Part shown: positions 43,398 through 51,241 of the stretch, in pieces
How positions within the stretch are numbered: position 1 is the stretch's first letter
How the letters are laid out: every line of letters starts with the position of its first letter
Source of the DNA: Nonomuraea typhae
Lineage (GTDB): Bacteria > Actinomycetota > Actinomycetes > Streptosporangiales > Streptosporangiaceae
Assembly: GCF_009760925.1 (NCBI RefSeq)
Contig: NZ_VRLV01000014.1
Location: 186,001 to 250,000, forward strand
Length of the DNA stretch: 64,000 nt
Direction of reading: 5' to 3'
Position numbers and translations under genes: made by a program
The notes under the pieces: generated by a model
What the model was told of the DNA's origin: nothing
The model's input: the letters and a program-made list of their open reading frames with translations, nothing else
Databases searched by the model: none

Positions 43398-44558
43398 ATG
43401 GACTTTCAGCTCACCGATGATCACCAAGCAATCCGGCTCGCCGTGCGCGACGTCTGCGCCCGCTTCCCCGGGCAGTACTGGCGCGATCTGGAGGCGGACG
43501 GCGAGTACCCGGCGGAGTTCGTCCGCGTCATGACCGAGCTCGGCTGGCTGGCCACGCTCATCCCCGAGGAGTACGGCGGCGGCGGGCGGGGCATCACCGA
43601 GGCCGGGATCATCCTCGAGGAGATCCACCAGTCGGGCGGGCACGCGGGCGCCTGCCACGCGCAGATGTACATCATGGGCACCCTGTTGCGGCACGGCACC
43701 GACGAGCAGAAGAAGCGCTACCTGCCGGAGATCGCCGCAGGTCGGCTGCGCCTGCAGGCGTTCGGGGTGACCGAGCCCGACGCGGGCTCCGACACCACCA
43801 AGATCGCGACCAAAGCGGTGCGCGACGGCGGCCACTACATCATCAACGGGCAGAAGATCTTCACGTCCAGGATCGCGCACTCGGACCTGATGCTGCTGCT
43901 GGCCCGCACGAGCCCCGCGAGCGAGGTGACGCGGAAGACCGACGGCCTGTCGGTATTCCTGGTGGACCTGCGGGAGGCCGGCTCGAGCGTGACGTGGCAG
44001 CGGATTCCCGTGATGTCCGCCCATCACACCTACCAGGTGTTCATCGACGACCTGCGCGTGCCCGCGGAGAACCTGATCGGCGGGGAGGGGCGCGGCTTCT
44101 CCTGCATCCTCGACGGCATGAACGCCGAACGTGTCCTGGTAGCGTCAGAGGCCCTCGGCGACGGCCGCTTCCTGGTCGAGCGTGCCGTGGCCTACGCCTC
44201 GAAGCGCGAGGTCTTCGGCCGCCCGATCGGCGCCAACCAGGGTGTCCAGTTCCCCCTCGCCCAAGCCCACGCCCAGTTGGCGGCCGCCTCGCTCATGCGG
44301 TTCCACGCCGCCGACCTGTTCGACCGAGGGCGGCCGTGCGGGGCCGAGGCCAACACCGCGAAGCTTCTCGCCTCCCAAGCGTCCTGGGCCGCGGCCAACG
44401 CGGCCATGACCGCTTTCGGCGGCAACGGCTTCGCCGTCGAGTTCGACGTGGAACGCAAGTTCCGCGAGGCCAAGCTGCTGGAGATCGTCCCTGTCAGCAA
44501 CAACCTCGTCCTGTCCTACCTCGGCCACCGCGTACTCGGCCTGCCGCGCTCATACTGA
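43398..44558 (+). CDS. acyl-CoA dehydrogenase
   Basis: A 386-residue flavoprotein of the ACAD superfamily: FGVTEPDAGSDTTKIATKA (substrate and FAD contact), INGQKIFTSRI, NAERVLVASEALGDGRF, and AFGGNGFAVEFDVERKFREAKLLEIVPVSNN with the catalytic Glu in the GFAVEFDVER segment. It removes two hydrogens from an acyl-CoA thioester, passing electrons to ETF. Its place beside hydratase, lyase and CoA-transferase genes suggests oxidation of a branched or dicarboxylic acyl-CoA such as methylsuccinyl-CoA, but typical methylsuccinyl-CoA dehydrogenases are much longer (about 550), so the substrate is open. The shared operator links it to the regulon. Confidence 0.9.
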   Translation: MDFQLTDDHQAIRLAVRDVCARFPGQYWRDLEADGEYPAEFVRVMTELGWLATLIPEEYGGGGRGITEAGIILEEIHQSGGHAGACHAQMYIMGTLLRHGTDEQKKRYLPEIAAGRLRLQAFGVTEPDAGSDTTKIATKAVRDGGHYIINGQKIFTSRIAHSDLMLLLARTSPASEVTRKTDGLSVFLVDLREAGSSVTWQRIPVMSAHHTYQVFIDDLRVPAENLIGGEGRGFSCILDGMNAERVLVASEALGDGRFLVERAVAYASKREVFGRPIGANQGVQFPLAQAHAQLAAASLMRFHAADLFDRGRPCGAEANTAKLLASQASWAAANAAMTAFGGNGFAVEFDVERKFREAKLLEIVPVSNNLVLSYLGHRVLGLPRSY

Positions 44559-44664
44559 CAGCCCTGCCGTCCACCCGAGCACGATAGCGACGAACACCCC
44601 CAGATGGGGGGAACCTCCGGCCGGGCGGCGCTCGGGCGTTTCGGGACCGCGCGCGCCGGCCTCC

Positions 44665-44684
44665 TACCTTGACAGACCAAGGTA
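44665..44684. promoter_or_regulatory. palindromic operator, first of two
   Basis: TACCTTG (44665-44671) and CAAGGTA (44678-44684) form perfect 7-bp arms with a 6-bp spacer. The second site is centred 33 bp downstream, about three helical turns away, so two dimers would bind the same face. The CTTG/CAAG core is of the kind bound by MarR- or PadR-type regulators. Confidence 0.65.
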
Positions 44685-44697
44685 ACTGTGCCTAGCG

Positions 44698-44717
44698 TAC
44701 CTTGATATCTCAAGGTA
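44698..44717. promoter_or_regulatory. palindromic operator, second of two
   Basis: TACCTTGA (44698-44705) and TCAAGGTA (44710-44717) are perfect 8-bp arms with a 4-bp spacer, about 100 bases before the SRPBCC start codon. The regulator gene that would bind it is not adjacent; only a short regulator-like stub lies between here and the SRPBCC gene. Confidence 0.7.
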
Positions 44718-44818
44718 AAAGGGAGCGTGCCGGTGGACCGCTGCTGCTCCGGGAGATGTCCGAGCGCCGGTGTCTTGGTGTGCTGAGCGACCTGAAACGA
44801 CGCATAGAGGAGCACGAC

Positions 44819-45316
44819 ATGGCTGACAGGCCGGATTATGTGTACGTCACCTTCATCCAAGCCACGCCGGAGCGAGTCTGGCACGCGCTGACCGACGCCG
44901 ACGTGAGCGCCGAATACTGGGCGGAGCACTGCAACGTCTCCGACTGGCAGGTCGGCTCGACCTGGGAGCACCGGCGCACCGATGGTTCCGGGATCGCCGA
45001 CCTCGTCGGCACCGTGCTGCAGGCCGTACCGCCCAAGCGGCTGGTGATCACCCGCACCGGCCCGAACGAGGAACGGCCCAGCGGCCCCGGCCGGGTCACC
45101 TTCGACCTCGAACCGCACGGCGACATCGTCCGGCTCACCGTCACCCACGAGAACCTGACCGACCACGACGAATACGTCTCGGTCTCCGCCGGATGGCCCT
45201 GCGTACTGGCCAACCTCAAGACCTTCCTGGAAACCGGGCGCGTCCTGACGCAAGGACCATGGGAAATGTACGCGCAGATGCGCGCCGCCCGAATGGCGCT
45301 CAACGACCCCAAGTGA
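44819..45316 (+). CDS. SRPBCC/AHSA1-family protein
   Basis: A 165-residue START/Bet v1-like protein: YVYVTFIQATPERVWHALTDADVSAEYWAEHC, VGSTWEHR, VTFDLEPHGDIVRLTVTHENL and a C-terminal SAGWPCVLANLKTFLETG are the AHSA1 pattern, a fold that binds hydrophobic ligands. ATG 44819 has AGAGGAG upstream. The frame extends upstream of the ATG into MSERRCLGVLSDLKRRIEEHD, which looks like the tail of a small regulator fused out of frame or decayed. Its C-terminal part was copied to 18112-18217. Two palindromes upstream suggest repressor control. The ligand is unknown. Confidence 0.87.
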   Translation: MADRPDYVYVTFIQATPERVWHALTDADVSAEYWAEHCNVSDWQVGSTWEHRRTDGSGIADLVGTVLQAVPPKRLVITRTGPNEERPSGPGRVTFDLEPHGDIVRLTVTHENLTDHDEYVSVSAGWPCVLANLKTFLETGRVLTQGPWEMYAQMRAARMALNDPK

Positions 45317-45417
45317 CCGCTCGGATTGGCGCAGCGTACGGGTCCCGGGCGAATCAACGTATCTTCGACCCGGTCAGGCTCCGCAGCGATGGCAAGCAGC
45401 ATGGCCCGGACGACGAC

Positions 45418-45648
45418 TCAGTCAGTTGGCTCAGTGTCAGGAGGCGGTTTCTCCTCGCCGTCAGCCTGCTGCTCCGCTTCTCGCTGTTCCTCAGCCACCT
45501 TGGCCTCTGGATCCGGTGGCGGCTCTACCGGCTCGGCGGGGATGGGGCGTGGCGTGTCCCGGGTCTCGACACCGGCCCTTTCCACGCGCATGTCGCTTTC
45601 GCCGTTGACCTGGCCCACCGCTGGCGGGAGGTCGTCCTGCTCGTTCAT
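45418..45648 (-). CDS. small acidic, Pro/Glu-rich hypothetical protein
   Basis: A 76-residue frame starting ATG 45648 with AGAGGG upstream. The sequence is low complexity and strongly acidic (PAEPVEPPPDPEAKVAEEQREAEQQ), so it would be disordered. No family recognised. The plus-strand frame over the same bases has no ribosome site, which favours this strand. Confidence 0.5.
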   Translation of the reverse strand: MNEQDDLPPAVGQVNGESDMRVERAGVETRDTPRPIPAEPVEPPPDPEAKVAEEQREAEQQADGEEKPPPDTEPTD

Positions 45649-45889
45649 GGCGAGCCCTCTGCCCACACTGCGTCGCCCGAATCCTGCAGAGAACCGGCCA
45701 ATGGCCATCCTTCGCGTCTAATCCCCACATTCGATCAAGAAGATCCGCCCATATCCGCACCGCCGGTGGAGCCCAGCCCAAGGACAACAGCCTGACCGTT
45801 GTGGAAGAGCAAGTGTGACAGCCGAGCGGAGGCGGGCGCACGAAGTCCCATGGGCGGGGCTTGCCCAGCGCGTGGCTATCATCGCCAAA

Positions 45890-48562
45890 GTGCGTTTTGA
45901 GTTGCTGGGACCGGTACGTTGCCTGCGGGGCGAGGAGGAACTCGACCTTGGCTCCCCGCAGCAGCGGCTGACCCTCGCCGCCCTCCTTCTGGCCGAGGGC
46001 CGTGTGGTCGGCCTGGAACGGCTGATTGACATCCTGTGGGCCGATGCGCCGCCCAAGAGCGCGGCCAACGTCGTGCGGCAGTATCTGTCCCGGCTGCGTC
46101 TCGTAGTGGGCGCCGAGATGATCCAGTCGGTGACGGGCGGATACAGGTGCGCCGCGGCCACCGATGAGGCGGATTTCCGCCGACTGCTGAGCGAGGCCGC
46201 GCAGGCTCCGGCTGCGGAGGCGCGCACGTTGCTGGAGCGGGCGCTGGAGCAATGGCGGGGCGAGCCGCTGGCCGGGCTGCCCGGCGCCTGGGCGCAGGCG
46301 CAGCGCGTACGGCTGGCCGAGGCGCGGCTGGTCGCGCTGGAGTCCAGGTTCGAGGCCGATCTGGCACTGGGCCGGCATGCCGGGGTGGTCGGCGAGCTGG
46401 CCGCGCTGCACTCCGACCATCCGACGCGCGAGCGATTGTCGGGCCAGCTCATGCTGGCGCTCAAGCGGGCCGGACGGCAGGCCGAGGCCATCGGCGTCTA
46501 CACCGACACGCGCCTGCTGTTGGCCGAGGAGTACGGTGTGGACCCGTCGGCCGAGCTGGCGGCCGTCTACCAGCAGGTCATCGCCGTGCAGTCCCAGCCC
46601 AGACCGGCGCCGCAGGGGCTGGGGGTCGGCGGGCTTCAGCCGGCGCAACTGCCGGCGGGCACACCCGATTTCACCGGCCGGCGTGATGTCGTGCGGGACC
46701 TGGTCGAACAGCTGACGGCGGGCACGCGCGCGATGCCCGTCGTGGGCTTGTCCGGCCCCGGCGGGATCGGGAAGAGCACGCTGGCGGTACACGTGGCGCA
46801 TGCCGTTCGCGGGAATTTCCCCGACGGGCAGTTGTATGCCAACCTCCGCAGCGGGGACCGCGCCCCGCAGGAGGTGCTGGCCGGTTTCCTGAGGGCGCTG
46901 GGCTGCACGGACCGTCAGATTCCGGCCTTCCCGCCGGAGCGAGCGGCGTTGCTGCGGTCCATGCTCGACGGCCGGCGGGTGCTGGTCGTGCTCGACGACG
47001 TCGCCGACCCGGCCCAGGTCGAGCCGCTGCTGCCGGGCTCGGCGACGTGTGCCGTGATCGTCACCAGCCGCGTCAGGCTGGCGGGCATGGTCGGCGCCCG
47101 GCTGAGGGTCCTTGATCTGCTGTCGGACGCCGAGGGGCTGGAGCTGCTCGGGCGTGTGGCCGGGCAGGCGCGGGTGCTGGCCGAGCCGGAGGCCGCCGCC
47201 GACCTGGTCCAGGCGTGCGGGCGGCTGCCGTTGGCGGTGCGGATCGTGGCGGCCAGGCTGGCCGCGCGGCCCGGCATGCGGCTGGAGGCCCTGGCGGTAC
47301 GGCTGGCCGACGCGCGGCACCGCATCAACGAGCTCAAGGCGGGGCAGGAGACGGTGGCCGCCTGTTTCGCGCTCGGCTACGAGCAGCTGCCTGCGGAGCA
47401 GGCCAGGGCGTTCAGGCTGCTGGCGCTGGCCGAGGGGCCGGACCTGCCGGTCGAGGCGGCGGCGGCGATGCTCGGCGTCAGCCGTACCGATGCCGAGGAC
47501 ATGTGCGAGGCCCTGGTCGATGCGAGCCTGCTGGAGACCACCGCGCCGGGCCGCTACCGCTATCACGACCTGCTGCGGCTGTACGGCAGGGGCCTGGCCG
47601 GCGAGGAGGAGCGGGCTACGGCCTCGCAGCGGCTCTTCGAGCACTACATGTGCGGCATTCGCGGCGTGTGCCGCGTCGCGCTGCCGGGCTTCGTGCACCC
47701 GGCCGGGGCAGAACGCCCTGAGCTGAGCTTTTCCGGGGCGCCGGCGGCCCGCGCCTGGATGCGTACCGAGCAGGCCAACGTGGCCGCCACGATCGCGGGG
47801 TCCGGCCGCGAGGGCCTCCTGGGCGAGGTGCCCCTGCTCGCTCAGGTGACCGGGTTCGCCGACGTCGAGGACGCCATCTTCCTGCCCGCCGTCCTGCTCG
47901 CGATGGGCTTGGGCGCGCAGCGCATGGCGGCGACGGACGAGGCGGTCAACCTGTTGTCCGAGGCGCTCGCGCCGGTCGACGCCCGCACTCATCCCAAGCT
48001 CAGCGCGATGATCCACGCGATGCTGGCCATGGCGCTGGCCGATGACGGCTCGATCCCGGACGCCCGGCGCCACGTCGAGCAGGGTCTGGAGCTCGGCAGG
48101 CTGGCGGGCGACCCGCACAGCATCGGGGTCAACCAGATGGCGCAGGGTGTCGTCCACATGCGCGCCGGCGAGCTGGGCCAGGCCGCCGAGCAGCTGCTGG
48201 CCAGCGCGGAAACCTACCGTCAGGGCGGCATGCCGCTTCGGGCGGCCTGGCCGGCCAACCGCTTGATGCTCGTCCACCTGGCCGCCGGACGGCCGCAGGA
48301 GGCGGTGGCCGTCGGCGAGGAGGCGGTCCCCATGGCCGAGGCGATGCACGACCCCCTGCTGGCCGGGCTGCTGCTGACCCGGCTGGGCCAAGCTTGGGAG
48401 ACCCTCGGCGACAGCCCGCAGGCGCGACGCTGCCGTAGCGAAGCCGCCGCCGTCCTGCGGCCCTACCAGCTCCAGCAGCCCCCGCCGGGCACATCCGGCG
48501 GAGCCGGGCGGGCTCGCCGGTTCCTCGGCCTTGACCGGGCTGAAGACCCGGCCCCAGCTTGA
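45890..48562 (+). CDS. AfsR/SARP-family regulator (BTAD, NB-ARC, TPR)
   Basis: An 890-residue signal-transducing regulator. N-terminal OmpR-type winged helix (VRFELLGPVR, LAALLLAEGRVVGLERLIDILWADAPPKSAANVVRQYLSRLR), BTAD (about 95-240), then an NB-ARC NTPase with P-loop GPGGIGKSTLA, Walker B VLVVLDDVAD and GxP motif GRLPLAVRIVAARL, followed by a helical TPR-like tail to the end. AfsR-like proteins activate secondary-metabolism genes after ATP-dependent switching. GTG 45890 matches the usual VRFxLLGPV start; no strong ribosome site is seen and GTG 45872 is an alternative. No biosynthetic genes are adjacent, so the target is unknown. Confidence 0.88.
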   Translation: MRFELLGPVRCLRGEEELDLGSPQQRLTLAALLLAEGRVVGLERLIDILWADAPPKSAANVVRQYLSRLRLVVGAEMIQSVTGGYRCAAATDEADFRRLLSEAAQAPAAEARTLLERALEQWRGEPLAGLPGAWAQAQRVRLAEARLVALESRFEADLALGRHAGVVGELAALHSDHPTRERLSGQLMLALKRAGRQAEAIGVYTDTRLLLAEEYGVDPSAELAAVYQQVIAVQSQPRPAPQGLGVGGLQPAQLPAGTPDFTGRRDVVRDLVEQLTAGTRAMPVVGLSGPGGIGKSTLAVHVAHAVRGNFPDGQLYANLRSGDRAPQEVLAGFLRALGCTDRQIPAFPPERAALLRSMLDGRRVLVVLDDVADPAQVEPLLPGSATCAVIVTSRVRLAGMVGARLRVLDLLSDAEGLELLGRVAGQARVLAEPEAAADLVQACGRLPLAVRIVAARLAARPGMRLEALAVRLADARHRINELKAGQETVAACFALGYEQLPAEQARAFRLLALAEGPDLPVEAAAAMLGVSRTDAEDMCEALVDASLLETTAPGRYRYHDLLRLYGRGLAGEEERATASQRLFEHYMCGIRGVCRVALPGFVHPAGAERPELSFSGAPAARAWMRTEQANVAATIAGSGREGLLGEVPLLAQVTGFADVEDAIFLPAVLLAMGLGAQRMAATDEAVNLLSEALAPVDARTHPKLSAMIHAMLAMALADDGSIPDARRHVEQGLELGRLAGDPHSIGVNQMAQGVVHMRAGELGQAAEQLLASAETYRQGGMPLRAAWPANRLMLVHLAAGRPQEAVAVGEEAVPMAEAMHDPLLAGLLLTRLGQAWETLGDSPQARRCRSEAAAVLRPYQLQQPPPGTSGGAGRARRFLGLDRAEDPAPA

Positions 48563-48628
48563 CGGCCCGATCGAAGCTTCCCGAGATCCACAGGACGACC
48601 CGGGGCGGCTGGCCGCGCAACGGGTGGG

Positions 48629-49009
48629 TCAGGCCATGTGCAGGATGTTCCAGAAGTGGCCGTCAAGGTCGCGGAAGCCGCGGCTGTACATGTACTCGTT
48701 GTCCTCCGGCTGCCCGGCATCGGTGCCGCCGTTGGCGAGTGCGGCGGTGACGACCTCGTCGACCTTGGCCCGGCTGTCCACTTCGACGGCCAGCACCGCT
48801 TCGTTTCCCGCCGTGACGTCGGGGATGTCCCGGCCGGTGATGGTCTTGAAGAGTGGCTCGGCGACGAGCAGCAGCGAGGCTCCCTCGCCGAGGATGACGA
48901 CGCCGGTCTCGTCGCTGGTGAACTTCTCGTCGAGCGAGAAGCCGAGCTCACGGAAGAAGGTCACGGACGCGGGAAGGTCCTTGACGTGCATGTTCACGAA
49001 GAGTGTCAT
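48629..49009 (-). CDS. VOC family protein
   Basis: A 126-residue glyoxalase-fold protein: FVNMHVKDLPASVTFFRELGFSLDEKF and DLDGHFWNILHM are the family's opening and closing motifs. Of the single-domain bleomycin-resistance-like type, often with no known metal chemistry. ATG 49009 follows GGAG by seven bases. The stop of the FAD oxidoreductase gene lies 15 bases upstream, so the two form an operon. Confidence 0.85.
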   Translation of the reverse strand: MTLFVNMHVKDLPASVTFFRELGFSLDEKFTSDETGVVILGEGASLLLVAEPLFKTITGRDIPDVTAGNEAVLAVEVDSRAKVDEVVTAALANGGTDAGQPEDNEYMYSRGFRDLDGHFWNILHMA

Positions 49010-49024
49010 GATGTTCTCCAGTCT

Positions 49025-50326
49025 CTAAACGTTGATGGTGCGGTGGAAGAGGTTGTCCGGGTCGTAGGCGTGCTTGACCGCGGCCAGCCGTGCTCTGGTC
49101 GCCTCCGGATAGACGGCGTCCACGTCGTCTGCGGAGATCTCGGTGAGGAAGTTCGCGTACGCGCCCGAGGTGTAGGGGGCGAGCGTGTTCCACAGGTCGG
49201 TGTAGTCCTGCATGATCGGCTGATGGTCTTGCGGTGTGCCCAGCACGACGATCTGGAGCATCGCCTCCGTGTCGCGGTGCGCGAAGGCGGTCGCCTCGGC
49301 GGGCACCCGATTCATCGCGCCGCCCAAGCCGCGTAGCTCGATCACCATCATCGGGATCGAGGCGGCACGGCCGGCGAGCTCGCCGATGAGGTCGTCGTCG
49401 AGTGAGCGCACGAAGCGGTTGCGGACCATCGGCCGCCAGCCGTCCGGCAGGAAGGCGTCGTCGAGCACCTTGGGGTACGGCATGGCGTCGACGTCCACGC
49501 TCACCGGCGTGCCGAGCCGGGTCAGAGGCGTGAGCGCCGCAGGGTCGTCGCCCGCGTAACAGGCGAGCACCACCACCGAGGGCGGCGCTTCCTCACCGAA
49601 GCCGGGCATGATCTGCAGGAACGTGGTCAGTTCGTCGGGCGCCGCCCGCAGCGCGTCACGCCAGCCGGTCAGCAGGCTCGCGAGGTCGTCGGCCGGGTAG
49701 ACGATGCGGGCGAAGGTCACCAGCGACTCGCGCTGGGCCGCGACCTCGAACGTGGTGACCACGGCGGCGTTGCCCGTCCCGCCGCGCACCGCCCAGAACA
49801 GGTCGGGGTGATCGTCGGCGCTGACGCGCAGGATCTGGCCGTCGGCGGTGACCACTTCGGCCGCGACGAGGCTGTCGAGGGCCAGGCCGTACTTGCGGAC
49901 CATCCAGCCGATGCCGCCGCCGAGCATGAGGCCGCCCACGCCGACGGACGTGGTGTCACCCGAGGAGATGGCCAGGCCGTGACCGGCCAGAGCCTCGGCG
50001 ACCTGGCCCCAGGTGGCGCCGGTGCCGAGCCGGACGAGGTTGTCCGGACCGCCGAGCACGTCCACGTGGTTGATCGGTGACAGGTCGATCACCATGCCGC
50101 CGTCGACGGTGCTCAGGGCGGCGCCGCTGTGGCCGCCGCTGCGCACCGCCACCGGCAGGCCATGGCTTTGGGCGTAGGCCAGGGCGGCGGCCACACCGGC
50201 CGCGTTCCGGCATCGGGCGATGCAGGCGGGAGTACCGGTGTAGACGAAACCGCGCCGCAGCGTGTCGTAGTCCGGATCACCGGGCTCGACCAGCACGAGT
50301 CCGCTGTTGTCGATGTGTTGGGTCAT
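49025..50326 (-). CDS. FAD-linked oxidoreductase (berberine-bridge-enzyme-like)
   Basis: A 433-residue enzyme with the FAD-binding-4 domain: VAVRSGGHSGAALSTVDGGMVIDLS contains the His expected to bind FAD covalently (SGGHS). The second attachment Cys of bicovalent BBE enzymes is not obvious near GGIGWMVRKYGLALDSL. The end ARLAAVKHAYDPDNLFHRTINV is the BBE C-terminal motif. Such enzymes oxidise alcohols, sugars or secondary metabolites with O2. ATG 50326 has GAAGGA upstream. It precedes the VOC gene in a two-gene operon. There is no signal peptide, so it acts in the cytoplasm. Confidence 0.88.
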   Translation of the reverse strand: MTQHIDNSGLVLVEPGDPDYDTLRRGFVYTGTPACIARCRNAAGVAAALAYAQSHGLPVAVRSGGHSGAALSTVDGGMVIDLSPINHVDVLGGPDNLVRLGTGATWGQVAEALAGHGLAISSGDTTSVGVGGLMLGGGIGWMVRKYGLALDSLVAAEVVTADGQILRVSADDHPDLFWAVRGGTGNAAVVTTFEVAAQRESLVTFARIVYPADDLASLLTGWRDALRAAPDELTTFLQIMPGFGEEAPPSVVVLACYAGDDPAALTPLTRLGTPVSVDVDAMPYPKVLDDAFLPDGWRPMVRNRFVRSLDDDLIGELAGRAASIPMMVIELRGLGGAMNRVPAEATAFAHRDTEAMLQIVVLGTPQDHQPIMQDYTDLWNTLAPYTSGAYANFLTEISADDVDAVYPEATRARLAAVKHAYDPDNLFHRTINV

Positions 50327-50405
50327 GCCGTCCTTCTCATGTCGGTGGGGAGTGCCACTTCGGTCTCTTCGGAAGGCGCTTGGCACGTTCCATGGCGGGG
50401 GCGCG

Positions 50406-51196
50406 CTACTTGTCGCAGAACACCTGCTTGACGAGGGCGTCGGTCAGCTTCTGGAAGTCCTTGGCCGGGCCACGCGTGGCCGAGTCCACCCAGGTCACCG
50501 ACGCCGTCAAGGTCTTGCTACCGTCGGGCGAGCCGTACATCAGCGTCCCGTAGCCGTGCGGCGGGCTACCGTTGTGCTGGTAGACGACGCCACAGCGGCC
50601 CGGGCAGGTTCGTCCTGTCGCCGGGCACCAGGGTCCCGGTCAGACCGAGCGGGCGCAGGATGCGCCGCTTCATCTCCTCGGCGTAGGAACGACCGGTGAC
50701 CTTCTCGATCAGCAACAGCGCCAGCGTGTAGGTGGTGTTGGTGTACTTCTGACCGGTACCCGGCTCAAAACGCGGCTTCTTCGACAACGCCAGCCGCACC
50801 AGCTCCTCCGGCGCGTAGCTGCGAAAACGCCGGCTCACCCAGCCGTCGCCGCTGGCGGTGATCCAGCCTGACCTTGCCCTCCGCCACCAGCTGCAGCACC
50901 ACAGTGGCGGTGAACGGCTTGACGACACTACCCGTCCAGAACCGCCCGTCGACCGGCGGCCTGGCCGCCGAGCCCAGCTTGCGCACCCCAGCACTACCGG
51001 CCCACTCACCCCGCTCATCGCTGACACGCACCTGCACGCCGAGGAAACCGGCATCGACAAACGCCTGGACGCTCTTTCGTAGTTCCGGCCGATCCCGCCT
51101 GGCGGTGGCGGCGAGCGCGGGGGTGGCCGTAGCCGCCAGCAATGCGGCCGCCAGCGCGGGCAGCGCCGCGAGCTTCACAACCTTGGTGTTCTTCAT
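50406..51196 (-). pseudogene. serine hydrolase (beta-lactamase/DD-peptidase) pseudogene
   Basis: Pieces of one S12-family enzyme occur in different frames. First comes a signal peptide plus the SxxK segment (GSVVKPFTATVVLQLVAEGKVRLD) at about 50865-51196, then SYAPEELVRLALSKKPRFEP with YTNTTY and LLIEKVTGRSYAEEMKRR at about 50600-50830, then YGTLMYGSPDGSKTLTASVT and VKQVFCDK to the stop at 50406. The middle containing HTSG and the region before the HNG motif are deleted. It is a close relative of the intact gene at 51242-52735 but retains the signal peptide that one lacks. Confidence 0.85.
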
Positions 51197-51241
51197 GATT
51201 CCTTCGTGGTGATTCGGGGGTTGATGGGTGGGGAGGGCAGG

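Noticed and set aside
45491..48391. 966-codon minus-strand frame opposite the AfsR-type gene
   Set aside because: Composition (Gln/Arg/His-rich) and lack of motifs mark it as a shadow frame.
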